A stretch of DNA of 34,504 nt, taken from assembly GCA_030611885.1 (NCBI GenBank), contig JAUWOY010000034.1, positions 1-34,504 on the forward strand, read 5' to 3'. A model generated the notes under the pieces. It worked only from the letters and a program-made list of their open reading frames with translations, had not been told where the DNA came from and made no database searches. The position numbers and the translations under genes are program-made. Source of the stretch: Chloroflexota bacterium (GTDB lineage: Bacteria > Chloroflexota > Anaerolineae > VGOG01). Positions 7,712-16,114 of this stretch are shown piece after piece (within the stretch, counting starts at the first letter, position 1; the number at the start of each line of letters is the position of its first letter).

Positions 7712-9121
7712 ATGCAGCAAGAAACTTACAGCCATGACACTTTTCTTTCCCCCTTCACCTGGCGTTACGGCAGCCAGGAGATGCGGAGGTTGTGGTCCGA
7801 GGAGCACAAGCGGCGGCTGTGGCGGCGGGTGTGGGTGGCTCTGGCTGAAGCTGAGCACGAGGCCGGACTGGTTAGCGAGGCTGAGCTGGATGACTTGAAG
7901 GCTCACCAGGACGAGGTGGACATCGCTCGCTCCCACGAGATCGAGGCGGAGATAGGCCACGATAAGATGGCCGAGATAAGGGCCTACGCTGAGCAGTGCA
8001 CGATAGGCGGGGGCAAAATCCACCTGGGGGCTACTAGCGCGGACGTAGAAGATAACGCCGACATCCTGCGCATTAAGAAGTCCCTACATCTGGTCCGCCA
8101 GCGCGTGACGGATGTTCTCGAAGCTTTCGCCACCCAGATCGAACGCTATCAGCACCTGCCTGCTATGGGTTACACTCACCTCCAGCCCGCCGAGCCTACC
8201 ACTTTAGGCTACCGCCTCTGTCAGTACGCCCAGGACTTGCTCGTTGACCTCCAGAGTTTGGATCACTTGATGCAAAATCTCAAGGCCAAGGGGCTGAAGG
8301 GCGCGGTGGGAACTTCGTCCTCTTATGCTCAGTTGCTCCAGGGCAGCGGGATGACGCCAGCCGAGCTGGAACAACTGGTCATGGAAAAGCTGGGGCTGGA
8401 GGCTGTGCCCGTATCTACTCAGGTTTACCCCCGCAAGCAGGACTTCCTCGTCCTGACCACTCTGGCCTCCATAGCTCAGTCGCTGCACAGGTTCGCCTTC
8501 GACCTGCGAGTGCTGCACGCCGCACCCTTCGGGGAGTTGAGTGAGCCCTTTGGAGCCAGGCAGGTGGGCTCCTCTGCCATGCCCTTCAAGCGCAACCCCG
8601 TTACCGCCGAGAAGATCTGCTCCCTGGCCCGCTACGCTAGCACCTTGCCCAAGGTGGCCTGGGACAACGCCGCCCTCTCCCTCTTGGAACGCACCCTGGA
8701 CGACTCAGCCAACCGCAGGGTGATCCTCCCCCAGGCTTTTTTAGCCCTGGACGAGATGCTCATCGCCGCCAGGCGCATTATCACGGGCCTGGTTGTTCAC
8801 AGGGAGAACATCGAGCGCAATCTATCTACCTACGGCGTCTTCGCGGCCACCGAGACGCTGCTCATGGAATTGGTCAAGGCCGGCGCCGACCGCCAGGAGA
8901 TGCACGAGCGCATTCGCCAGCACACCATGGCTGCCTGGGAGGCCACTCACAGGGGAGAGGAGAACCCTCTGATGGAGAGGCTGAGCAGCGATAGCGCGCT
9001 GGTCGCTTTCCTGCCCGCCGAGAGGGTGAGAGAGCTTCTGGATGCCGTCAGCTTCGTTGGCGATGCTCCTGCCAGGTGCGCGGAGTTACTGCGTGTCCTC
9101 ACTACAACGGATTTAGAATAA
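7712..9121 (+). CDS. purB: Adenylosuccinate lyase
   Basis: A 469-residue enzyme of the fumarase/aspartase superfamily. It cleaves SAICAR to AICAR and adenylosuccinate to AMP, two steps of purine synthesis in the cytoplasm. Visible motifs are HLGATSADVEDNAD, GYTHLQPAEPTTLGYR (the active-site His region), and the superfamily signature GSSAMPFKRNP. The length is normal. The ATG at 7712 is chosen because GGGGAGGGAAG precedes it and the conserved sequence starts there; the open frame extends upstream into the helicase gene without homology. It starts 31 bases after the helicase stop, but its function is unrelated. A 20-bp dispersed repeat begins right at its stop codon. Confidence 0.95.
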   Translation: MQQETYSHDTFLSPFTWRYGSQEMRRLWSEEHKRRLWRRVWVALAEAEHEAGLVSEAELDDLKAHQDEVDIARSHEIEAEIGHDKMAEIRAYAEQCTIGGGKIHLGATSADVEDNADILRIKKSLHLVRQRVTDVLEAFATQIERYQHLPAMGYTHLQPAEPTTLGYRLCQYAQDLLVDLQSLDHLMQNLKAKGLKGAVGTSSSYAQLLQGSGMTPAELEQLVMEKLGLEAVPVSTQVYPRKQDFLVLTTLASIAQSLHRFAFDLRVLHAAPFGELSEPFGARQVGSSAMPFKRNPVTAEKICSLARYASTLPKVAWDNAALSLLERTLDDSANRRVILPQAFLALDEMLIAARRIITGLVVHRENIERNLSTYGVFAATETLLMELVKAGADRQEMHERIRQHTMAAWEATHRGEENPLMERLSSDSALVAFLPAERVRELLDAVSFVGDAPARCAELLRVLTTTDLE

Positions 9122-9141
9122 AACGAATTGAGAGCCAAGAA
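9122..9141. repeat. Dispersed 20-bp repeat after purB
   Basis: AACGAATTGAGAGCCAAGAA at 9122-9141 occurs again, exactly and inverted, at 23247-23266 inside the lipoprotein gene. An exact 20-base match in 34 kb is not expected by chance. Confidence 0.8.
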
Positions 9142-9180
9142 ATCCGTTCCTTTCTTAATCCGCCATAGTGTTGTTTGTTG

Positions 9181-9218
9181 AAAAAAGGGCCGCTCCCCAT
9201 CAGCAGGGAGCGGCCCTT
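9181..9218 (-). terminator. Intrinsic terminator of the rtcB cluster
   Basis: Perfect 11-bp stem GGGCCGCTCCC (9187-9197) / GGGAGCGGCCC (9206-9216), extended by AA/TT. On the minus strand it is followed by six T, 37 bases beyond the rtcB stop. On the plus strand the T-run is weak, so it mainly serves the minus-strand genes. Confidence 0.9.
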
Positions 9219-9219
9219 C

Positions 9220-9254
9220 AACTTTGAGCTTTGATCTTTGAGCTTTGAACTTGG
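9220..9254. repeat. Heptamer tandem array abutting the rtcB stop
   Basis: Five 7-base units, AACTTTG AGCTTTG ATCTTTG AGCTTTG AACTTGG, ending directly at the rtcB stop codon (9255-9257). Confidence 0.85.
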
Positions 9255-10706
9255 CTAACCTTTGATCACCCCCAAAGGCACAACCCTGGCCACCTTCCGT
9301 GCGATTCCCAGCGAGTGCACCACGTTGACCACTCGGTCCACGTCCTTGTAGGCCGCGGGGGCTTCCTCGGCCAGGCCCTTCCAACTGCCGCCCCGCACGA
9401 CGATGCCCTTTTCCGCTAACTCCTTTTGCAGGTCCTCCCCCCGGATCTTCCTCTTGGCTGCGCGACGGCTCATGACCCGCCCCGCCCCGTGGCAGGAGGT
9501 GCCAAAGGTCTTCTCCATGGCCTCGGCCGTGCCCACCAGGACGTAGGAGGCGGTGCCCATGTCGCCGGGAATCAAGACCGGCTGCCCTACTTCCCGATAG
9601 TCGGCGGGCAGGCCCGGCATCCCCGGCCCGAAGGCCCGCGTGGCCCCCTTGCGGTGAATGACCAGTTTGGTGGGCTTGCCGTCAATGGGGTGCTTCTCCA
9701 CCTTGGCGATGTTGTGAGTCAGGTCGTAGACCAGAGTTAGCTCCCGATCTTTGACCAGGCCAGCCAGCACGTCGTCCAGGATCTGGCGCACGCGGTGGGT
9801 CAGCACCTGGCGATTGGTCCAGGCGTAGTTGGCGGCGCAGGCCATGGCGGCGAAGTAGTCACGTCCTTCGGGCGAGTCGAAGGGAGCACAGACCAGTTCT
9901 CGGTCGGGCAGCTTGATGCCGTATTTGTGCACCGCCTGCTGCAGGTCGCGCACATAGTCGGTGCACACCTGATGACCCAGGCCACGCGAGCCGGTGTGGA
10001 TCCAGACCACCATTTGGCCCTCGAACAGGCCGAAGGCGTCCGCTACCTCCTGGTTGTAGATTACCTCCACCTCGCCCACCTCGACGAAGTGGTTGCCTGA
10101 GCCCAGGGTGCCCAGTTGGCTGGAGCCTCGCTTCTTAGCCCTGCTGCTCACCTTTCGTGAGTCGGCCCCGGCCATGCCCCCCCGCTCCTCGGTGTGCTCC
10201 AGGTCGTCTTTCGTGCCGTAGCCCTGGCTCACAGCCCAGGCCGATCCCTTCTCCAAAACATTCTCCATATCCCGATGGGAGAGCCTGATGTCCCCGCCGC
10301 GGCCCACGCCGCTGGGCACGCCTCGGAAGAGGGCGTTGACGATCTCGTCCATGATGGGCTTGACCTCCTCGGCCAGGATGTTGGAGCGCAGGAGCCTGAC
10401 GCCGCAGTTGATATCGTAGCCAACCGCCCCAGGCGAGATGACCCCCGTGGATGTCTTGGAGGGTATAACCCCGCCGATGGGTGGGCCGTAGCCCTGATGG
10501 ATGTCCGGCATGGCCAGGGTGTACTTGACCACGCCGGGCAGAGTGGCGGTGTTAACCAATTGTCTCAGGGAGCGATCCCCCAGCGCCGCCTCCAGGAGCT
10601 CCTCGTCGGCGTACAGGCGAGCCGGCACCCGCATGTCGGGCCGAAAACTCTTTGGAATCTCGTAGACGTACTCTTCGATTTTCTTAAAATCTTGCTTGTC
10701 AACCAT
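9255..10706 (-). CDS. rtcB: RNA-splicing ligase RtcB
   Basis: A 483-residue GTP- and Mn-dependent RNA ligase that joins 2',3'-cyclic phosphate ends to 5'-OH ends. The Mn-binding Cys is C101 in YDINCGVRLL. GSGNHFVEVGEV and HTGSRGLGHQV supply further metal ligands, and the guanylylated His is H406 in TSCHGAGRVMSR. The length is normal. The ATG at 10706 follows a strong GGAGGAGG site. The gene lies 101 bases downstream of archease, its activating partner, with a REP copy between them. It is the last gene of the minus-strand cluster before the terminator. RNA repair or tRNA processing is the known role of the family; a link to the translation genes upstream is inferred from position. Confidence 0.96.
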   Translation of the reverse strand: MVDKQDFKKIEEYVYEIPKSFRPDMRVPARLYADEELLEAALGDRSLRQLVNTATLPGVVKYTLAMPDIHQGYGPPIGGVIPSKTSTGVISPGAVGYDINCGVRLLRSNILAEEVKPIMDEIVNALFRGVPSGVGRGGDIRLSHRDMENVLEKGSAWAVSQGYGTKDDLEHTEERGGMAGADSRKVSSRAKKRGSSQLGTLGSGNHFVEVGEVEVIYNQEVADAFGLFEGQMVVWIHTGSRGLGHQVCTDYVRDLQQAVHKYGIKLPDRELVCAPFDSPEGRDYFAAMACAANYAWTNRQVLTHRVRQILDDVLAGLVKDRELTLVYDLTHNIAKVEKHPIDGKPTKLVIHRKGATRAFGPGMPGLPADYREVGQPVLIPGDMGTASYVLVGTAEAMEKTFGTSCHGAGRVMSRRAAKRKIRGEDLQKELAEKGIVVRGGSWKGLAEEAPAAYKDVDRVVNVVHSLGIARKVARVVPLGVIKG

Positions 10707-10724
10707 ATCCTCCTCCTGATTTTC

Positions 10725-10796
10725 CGTAGTGACGACTCGTAGTGACGACTTCAGTCGTCTATCACAAAGCCAAAGCGACTAAAGTCACTACTACGA
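10725..10796. repeat. REP pair between archease and rtcB
   Basis: CGTAGTGACGACT is followed by a full unit with GACGACTTCAGTCGTC (10743-10758), then the right half AGCGACTAAAGTCACTACTACG (10774-10795). Same family as the REPs around the transposase. Confidence 0.85.
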
Positions 10797-10807
10797 AACT
10801 CCTACCT

Positions 10808-11212
10808 CTATACATCGAAGACGATAGTAGCCACCAAGCCGTTCGCTGTCTCTTTGATGGCGAGCTCGTGGAAAGTGGCCGCCTTGATGGCCCTGGTCTT
10901 GCTCTTGGTTGGGCCACCGGTCACGTGAGCCTGGAGCTTCCTGGGCGAGAGGGTCTCAATGGCGAACTGAGAGTAGGTCTCCCCCTCCACCTCGTGCAGA
11001 TAGATGAGCTCGTTCAGCCAGTCAACCAGCAAGCTCTCGTAGTCGGTCGTCTCTAGCGACACCTCTCGCTCGCAGGCTGGCTCTTCAGAAGGCTCGGCCA
11101 TCAGGGCGAACATGCCCTGGGCGGCATTGGCGAAAAGCTCCTTCACGTCCCGCCCATAGACCCTCAGAGCCAAATCGGCTGTATGCTCAATCTCCTCAAA
11201 CCTGTTACTCAT
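10808..11212 (-). CDS. Archease (RtcB-activating chaperone)
   Basis: A 134-residue protein of the archease family, which helps RtcB load GMP and turn over. The N-terminus FEEIEHTADLALRVYG is the family signature, and the ending ATIVFDV also fits. The ATG at 11212 is 10 bases after the ribF stop, with GAGG between them, so translation is probably coupled to ribF. It is followed by rtcB, the usual partner. Confidence 0.93.
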   Translation of the reverse strand: MSNRFEEIEHTADLALRVYGRDVKELFANAAQGMFALMAEPSEEPACEREVSLETTDYESLLVDWLNELIYLHEVEGETYSQFAIETLSPRKLQAHVTGGPTKSKTRAIKAATFHELAIKETANGLVATIVFDV

Positions 11213-11222
11213 CCCTCGTCAC

Positions 11223-12152
11223 TCATTTCTCCTCACCCAGAATGTGGCGAGCCTGGGCGATGTCTTGCTCTATCTGAGCCTTCAACTCCTCGACCTCGGC
11301 GAAGCGTCGTTCATCACGCAGCCGCTCCACGAACTCCGCCACCAGGTCGCAGCCGTAGATCGCCTCTGCAAAGTCCAGGATGTGCACTTCCACGGTGCGC
11401 TGGCCGCCGAGCTCGAAGCTGGGGCGCACGCCGACGTTGGCCACGCCCCTACGACGCTCCTCCCCCAGCCTGGCGTAAACGGCGTAGATGCCGTCGGCGG
11501 GGACGACCCGCTCCTGCCGCACTTCCAGGTTGGCCGTGGGGAAGCCCAGACAATGCCCGCGCTGGCTTCCCCGCACCACCTCGCCGGCCAGGCTGGGATA
11601 GCGTCCCAGCAGTTGAGCGGCCTGGCGCACTTTCCCCTTCAGCAGCAGGGAGCGGATACGGGTGCTCGATATTATCTGGCCCTGCCAGGTCAGGGGCTCG
11701 ATGATTCGTACGGTGAAGCCCAGCTCCTGCCCCAGGGCTCGCAGAGCCTTCACGTCCCCTTTGCGTCCGCGCCCTAGAGCGAAATCCTCTCCCACCCAAA
11801 GCTCCGCCAGGCGCAGGTGTTGGCTGACCAGGACGACGAAATCTCGGGCGGAGGTCTGCGCCATGTCCTGATCGAAGGGCAGGATGGCCAGGATGTCCAG
11901 GCCCAACCTTTCCAGCAGGGCCGCCTTCTCGCCTGGGGTGCTCAGGTAGCGGGTTGGGTTGTAGGGCGAGAGCACCGCGCTGGGGTGAGGATAGAAGGTG
12001 ATCAGGCCAGTCAGACGCTTAGTTTGCCTGGCCTCCTCTACCATCTGCTGGATCAGGTGCTGGTGACCCCGGTGCACACCGTCAAAAGCCCCAATGGTGA
12101 GAATGGTATCGCTGTTTAGATTGGCAGATGGCAGATCGTCAATGATTTCCAT
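11223..12152 (-). CDS. ribF: Bifunctional riboflavin kinase / FAD synthetase
   Basis: A 309-residue enzyme making FMN and then FAD. The N-terminal nucleotidyltransferase has GAFDGVHRGHQHLI near residue 22 and STRIRSLLLKG; the C-terminal riboflavin kinase domain has RGHCLGFPTANLE. Length and domain order are normal. It follows truB, the widespread truB-ribF order, with a 47-base spacer that carries part of a heptamer array. Confidence 0.95.
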   Translation of the reverse strand: MEIIDDLPSANLNSDTILTIGAFDGVHRGHQHLIQQMVEEARQTKRLTGLITFYPHPSAVLSPYNPTRYLSTPGEKAALLERLGLDILAILPFDQDMAQTSARDFVVLVSQHLRLAELWVGEDFALGRGRKGDVKALRALGQELGFTVRIIEPLTWQGQIISSTRIRSLLLKGKVRQAAQLLGRYPSLAGEVVRGSQRGHCLGFPTANLEVRQERVVPADGIYAVYARLGEERRRGVANVGVRPSFELGGQRTVEVHILDFAEAIYGCDLVAEFVERLRDERRFAEVEELKAQIEQDIAQARHILGEEK

Positions 12153-12177
12153 TCAGCGATTGAGCTAGACAGCCGGC

Positions 12178-12205
12178 TCCAATTTCCAATCTCTAATATC
12201 TAATC
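12178..12205. repeat. Heptamer array over the truB stop
   Basis: TCCAATT TCCAATC TCTAATA TCTAATC, four 7-base units followed by a partial one. The truB stop codon (12200-12202) lies inside the array. Confidence 0.75.
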
Positions 12206-13102
12206 TCCAGCCTTGAATACCTTCTTCGGCTGCCAGAGCCCCGTCTGGGGGTCATGTCTTAATATGGCAATGAGTTCCCCTTTTTCGGAATAGGCACGGC
12301 GGAGCTCTCCTCTCTCACAGGCGGCAGGACTTTGAATCTGTTGGCCATGGCGGATGCACTTCTCCGTCTGGGCATCAACTATCATGGGCTCGAAATCCAG
12401 TAGAGCTTCGTCCAGAGGATGGATAAATTCCTGATAATTCTCTTGAGCGAAGGCCTCCGCCAGTTCATCCAGGCTCACCGCCTCTTCCAGTGTGAAGTGG
12501 CCGCTGGCCAGGCGGGTCAGGCTGTGCAGATGAGCCCCGCAGCCCAGCTTCTGACCCAGGTCGCGAGCCAGGGCGCGGATGTAGGTGCCTGGCGAGCATT
12601 TCACCCGGATGGTTAGCAGAGGCGGATTCCAATCAAGTAACTCGATGTTGTGAATCTCAACCGGGCGAGGCTCCCGCTCTACAGTAATGCCCCGGCGAGC
12701 CAGCTTGTACAGAGGTATCCCACCGCGTTTCAAAGCCGAATACATGGGCGGTACCTGCTGGATGGAGCCGACAAAAGAGGCCAGGGTTCCTCGTACCTCC
12801 TCCTTGCCGACATCAACCTCTGCCGTGGCGGTCACCTGGCCCTCGGCATCGTGGGTGTCGGTGCTCACCCCCAGGCGAATCTGGGCCTGATAGACCTTGT
12901 CCGAGGCCATGAGATACTCGGCCACGCGAGTGGCCTGGCCCAGGCAAACCACCAGCACCCCTGTGGCCGCGGGGTCGAGGGTGCCAGCGTGGCCAACCCG
13001 TCGCTGGCCGCTCATCTGCCGTACCCGATCCACCACGTCATGGGAGGTCATCCCAGCGGGCTTGGCGATATTCAGGATGCCGGTGAAGGGCTGCTTTCCC
13101 AT
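12200..13102 (-). CDS. truB: tRNA pseudouridine-55 synthase
   Basis: A 300-residue enzyme converting U55 of the tRNA T-arm to pseudouridine. GHAGTLDPAATG carries the catalytic Asp (D43). KPAGMTSHDVV, VPPMYSALKRGG and SPGTYIRALARDLG are further TruB motifs, and the C-terminal part is PUA-like. I choose the ATG at 13102; the frame can begin at a TTG two codons earlier. Neither has a clear ribosome binding site. The rbfA stop is 28 bases upstream, consistent with one operon. Confidence 0.95.
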   Translation of the reverse strand: MGKQPFTGILNIAKPAGMTSHDVVDRVRQMSGQRRVGHAGTLDPAATGVLVVCLGQATRVAEYLMASDKVYQAQIRLGVSTDTHDAEGQVTATAEVDVGKEEVRGTLASFVGSIQQVPPMYSALKRGGIPLYKLARRGITVEREPRPVEIHNIELLDWNPPLLTIRVKCSPGTYIRALARDLGQKLGCGAHLHSLTRLASGHFTLEEAVSLDELAEAFAQENYQEFIHPLDEALLDFEPMIVDAQTEKCIRHGQQIQSPAACERGELRRAYSEKGELIAILRHDPQTGLWQPKKVFKAGD

Positions 13103-13130
13103 TGACAATCAGACCGGATAGAGGCAGGCC

Positions 13131-13478
13131 TTACTCCTCTTCCTGTGTTACCTTGATTTCATCCAGGAGTTGAAGAATGTGCTCACCGTGTTTCAGTGAA
13201 ATATCCGAGTGAAAGATCAGCTCAGGCATGTGGCGCAGGGCCACGCGAGAGGCGAGTTCCCGGCGGAGGAAGCTCGCTGCATGACCGAACCCTTCCATCG
13301 CCGCCTGTTGATCTCCCAGGGTGCTGACATAAATGTGCGCCTGGCGGAGATTGGGGCTGACCTCAACTGTGGTGATGGTCACAAAGTCAAGGCGTGGATC
13401 GCTAACTTTCTTCTCTAACAAGTCGCCGAGTTCTTTTTGAATGAGATTGCCGATTTGCTTCTGACGACGCTTAGCCAT
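13131..13478 (-). CDS. rbfA: Ribosome-binding factor A
   Basis: A 115-residue KH-like protein that helps mature the 30S subunit 5' end of 16S rRNA. The sequence RRQKQIGNLIQKELGDLLEKK, then VTITTVEVSPNLRQAHIYVS, is typical, and the length is normal. It lies between infB and truB, the usual order. Confidence 0.93.
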   Translation of the reverse strand: MAKRRQKQIGNLIQKELGDLLEKKVSDPRLDFVTITTVEVSPNLRQAHIYVSTLGDQQAAMEGFGHAASFLRRELASRVALRHMPELIFHSDISLKHGEHILQLLDEIKVTQEEE

Positions 13479-13520
13479 TGTTTGGATTTTGGAGTTTGGA
13501 CAAATCCGGGGAAGCGGTCA

Positions 13521-13617
13521 GAAACCAGGTTTTTGGAACTCTTTGCATCCCAAATGTACGCGATTGTTGACATTTTCGATGCCGCTAGAAGCACTTGCGA
13601 GTAAAAAACCTGGTTTC
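13521..13617. mobile_element. MITE-like element with 14-bp perfect inverted ends
   Basis: GAAACCAGGTTTTT (13521-13534) and AAAAACCTGGTTTC (13604-13617) are exact inverted copies flanking 69 bases of unique sequence. It fills most of the 150-base infB-rbfA gap. No coding sequence inside. It may equally be a large hairpin in the transcript. Confidence 0.55.
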
Positions 13618-13628
13618 TTGGATTTATC

Positions 13629-15428
13629 CTAGCTCTCCCTTTCTTTCTTGTAAAACTCTATGATGTCGCCTTCTTCGAAGTCGCGAAAGCCTTCCAAACC
13701 CACGCCACATTCGAATCCTTCCCTAACCTCCCTGACGTCCTCGGTGAAGCGCCTCAAGGACGAAACTCGCCCCTCGTAGATCGGTTGGTTGTTCCGGCTT
13801 ACTCGGGCCAGGGAATTACGAGCGACGTGACCATCGGCTATATGGACACCGGCGATTTTGCCCGCGCGGGGGATGCTGAAGACGGCTCTCACCTCGGCGT
13901 GGCCGCTGACCACATCCTCGTAGACGGGCTCCAGGAGGCCCTTGAGGGCTTTGTCCACATCGTCAATCAGCTTATAGATGATATCGTAGAGGCGGATGTC
14001 AACTCCCTCGACCGCCGAGACGCGGCTTGCGGCTGGGTCTGCATTGACACCGAAACCAATGACTATGGCTTGGGAAGCTACTGCCAGCATGACGTCGGAT
14101 TCACTGATGTTGCCAGTTCCCTTGCGGAGGACGTTAACTTTCAGGTCCTCGTCCCCCAGCTTTTCCAGGGAATTAACGATGGGTTCGATAGTGCCTTGGA
14201 CATCGGCCTTGAGGATCAGGTTGAGTTCTTTGACCTCTCCAGCCCTGATCTGATCCAGAATCTCTTCCAGGCTGAACACCCTGGCTGGCCGGATAGCCGC
14301 TCGCTCTTTGTCATCAGCGCGATCGGCAGCCAAGACACGAGCTGTCTTTTCGTCTTTCACCACTTTGAAGGTTTCACCGGGGTGAGGGACACCGGAGAGG
14401 CCCAACACAACCACCGGCGTTGAAGGCGTAGCTTTCTCAACCCGCTCTCCTCGTTCGTTGAACATGGCTCTTATGCGGCCAGAGATGTCCTCGATCAACA
14501 AGGCATCTCCCAACCGTAGCGTGCCGTTCTGTACCAGGAGGGTGGCGGTCGCGCCCCGGCTCTTGTCCAACTCGCCCTCGATGACCGTGCCCATGGCTGG
14601 GCGGTTGGGGTTTGCCTTGAGCTCGGCCAGCTCTGCTACCGCCGCGATGTTATCCAACAGGTCGTCTATGCCGGTCTTTTGCTTGGCCGAGACTGGCACG
14701 CAGATGGTCTCACCTCCCCACTCCTCGATTTGCAGACCTACGTCGGTCAACTGCTGTTTGACCCTCTCCGGGCTCGCGTTGGCCTTGTCCATCTTATTCA
14801 GGGCGACGATGATGGGCACTCTTGCAGCTCGGGCATGGTCAATGGCCTCCTGGGTCTGGGGCATCACCCCGTCATCGCTGGCCACCACCAGGATGGCTAT
14901 GTCGGCCCCCTGGGCGCCACGGGCGCGCATGGCGGTGAAGGCCTCGTGACCTGGGGTGTCCAGGAACGTGATCTTCTTGCCGTCGTGCTCAACCTGATAG
15001 GCGCCGACGTGCTGAGTGATTCCCCCCGGCTCGCCCGCCACCACGTTGGTATGCCGGATCACATCCAGCAGCGTGGTCTTGCCGTGGTCTACGTGCCCCA
15101 ACATAGTGACCACCGGCGGCCGGATCTCCAGGTCCTCCGGAGCCTCGTCCTCGTACATGCGCTCCTTGAGGGGTAAGGAGATCATGGGGATTTCTTTTTC
15201 TTCTTCCTCGATGACAGGAGGAGCCTCTGGTCCGGCCTCAAAGCCCATCTCCTCTGCCACAATGGCCGCCGTCTCGTAGTCAATCTGTTGGTTGATGTTG
15301 GCCATGATACCGCTGTTCATCAGCTCCTTGATGACATCAATGGGGCTGACCTCCATCAAACCAGCCAGTTCCCTGACGGTCAAAAAATCAGGTATGACGA
15401 TGGCTTTTCTGCTCTGTTCTTTAGTCAT
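13629..15428 (-). CDS. infB: Translation initiation factor IF-2
   Basis: A 599-residue GTPase that brings initiator tRNA to the 30S subunit. The G1 motif GHVDHGKT is at 111-118, followed by DTPGHEAFTAMRARG (G3) and NKMDKANA (G4), then the domain II and C-terminal fMet-tRNA binding regions. It lacks the long charged N-terminal extension of enterobacterial IF-2, giving the short form. ATG 15428 is preferred because AAGGGGA lies 5 bases before it; the open frame reaches a TTG nine codons earlier. It is preceded by a 395-base gap after ylxR, long for this operon. Confidence 0.96.
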   Translation of the reverse strand: MTKEQSRKAIVIPDFLTVRELAGLMEVSPIDVIKELMNSGIMANINQQIDYETAAIVAEEMGFEAGPEAPPVIEEEEKEIPMISLPLKERMYEDEAPEDLEIRPPVVTMLGHVDHGKTTLLDVIRHTNVVAGEPGGITQHVGAYQVEHDGKKITFLDTPGHEAFTAMRARGAQGADIAILVVASDDGVMPQTQEAIDHARAARVPIIVALNKMDKANASPERVKQQLTDVGLQIEEWGGETICVPVSAKQKTGIDDLLDNIAAVAELAELKANPNRPAMGTVIEGELDKSRGATATLLVQNGTLRLGDALLIEDISGRIRAMFNERGERVEKATPSTPVVVLGLSGVPHPGETFKVVKDEKTARVLAADRADDKERAAIRPARVFSLEEILDQIRAGEVKELNLILKADVQGTIEPIVNSLEKLGDEDLKVNVLRKGTGNISESDVMLAVASQAIVIGFGVNADPAASRVSAVEGVDIRLYDIIYKLIDDVDKALKGLLEPVYEDVVSGHAEVRAVFSIPRAGKIAGVHIADGHVARNSLARVSRNNQPIYEGRVSSLRRFTEDVREVREGFECGVGLEGFRDFEEGDIIEFYKKERES

Positions 15429-15463
15429 AAATGTCCCCTTTCTCGGTAGATCCAAAGATTTCC

Positions 15464-15539
15464 AGCAGAGGCGGCTCCCATGCCTGTCCTGAGCTTGTCG
15501 AAGGGCCGCCGGTTCGCGGGCGTGGGAGCCCGCTCTGCT
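15464..15539. repeat. Inverted repeat with CTTGTCGAAGG-type loop
   Basis: The arms AGCAGAGGCGGCTCCCA and TGGGAGCCCGCTCTGCT match at 15 of 17 positions. The loop carries CCTGAGCTTGTCGAAGGG. Probably a mobile palindromic repeat unit; it lies 36 bases upstream of the infB start. Confidence 0.7.
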
Positions 15540-15782
15540 CAGATTTGGGTCTACTGTTTCTAGCGATTGGTGCGGAACTTGCGAGTAGTGGTCTCCCTTG
15601 CGAACTCGGTGAAATAGATCACCGAACTCTCTGGGATAAAGGTGCGGAGTGTCAGTATAAGTGGTGAGAAACGGGGTTAGCAGCGAGGGGGTAAGCGAGT
15701 TCGCGCTTAGATCAATTCCTCATTGCCTTACCCCCGTTAGCTCCCCAGACAGACTCGCAACCACCAACCCCCCAGCAGTTTG

Positions 15783-15817
15783 AACTTTGAACTTTGAGCT
15801 TTGGATTTTGAGCTTTG
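15783..15817. repeat. Heptamer array next to the ylxR stop
   Basis: AACTTTG AACTTTG AGCTTTG GATTTTG AGCTTTG, ending 6 bases before the ylxR stop codon. Same family as the array at 9220-9254. Confidence 0.8.
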
Positions 15818-15823
15818 AGTCTC

Positions 15824-16105
15824 TCACTCCTCGGTCTCCGGTAGCTTGTGAGCGAATTCTTCCAATGTTGCTCGTTCTTCATCGGTCAAGCTGGTTTTGA
15901 GGGCGTGCTGCAGGCGACCTTTCTTCAGCGCTATGTCCCAACATTCCTGGCGTCGGCACAGGTAAGCGCCTCGACCGGACATCTTCCCCGTTTCGTCAAT
16001 CTCCACTCCGCCATCGGGCGTTCGGACGATGCGCACCATCTCCCGCTTGGGGCGTATCTCCCTACAACCAATGCAGGTTCGTTGCGGTACGTGTTTGCCA
16101 GGCAT
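15824..16105 (-). CDS. ylxR: YlxR family RNA-binding protein (RnpM)
   Basis: A 93-residue small nucleic-acid-binding protein. PQRTCIGCREIRPKREMVRIVR and the GRGAYLCRRQECWDIALKKGRL block are the YlxR signature. The homologue in Bacillus has been described as an RNase P modulator. It starts 9 bases after the nusA stop, the usual position, so it is co-transcribed with nusA. Confidence 0.93.
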   Translation of the reverse strand: MPGKHVPQRTCIGCREIRPKREMVRIVRTPDGGVEIDETGKMSGRGAYLCRRQECWDIALKKGRLQHALKTSLTDEERATLEEFAHKLPETEE

Positions 16106-16114
16106 TCTTAACTA

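Larger units (their letters stand above)
15429..15823. other. Repeat-filled intergenic region between ylxR and infB
   Basis: I see no convincing gene in these 395 bases. They contain an inverted repeat with 17-base arms at 15464-15480 and 15523-15539, whose loop holds CCTGTCCTGAGCTTGTCGAA, a motif widespread in bacterial repeat families. There is a second small hairpin (TCGGTGA/TCACCGA, about 15606-15625), a GGGGGTAAG/CTTACCCCC pair (15689-15735 region) and a heptamer array at 15783-15817. A ylxQ (L7Ae-like) gene, which often sits here, is absent. Confidence 0.7.

Noticed and set aside
11183..12119. Plus-strand open frames opposite ribF
   Set aside because: The minus strand has all RibF motifs; the plus-strand frames are Arg/Pro-rich shadows.
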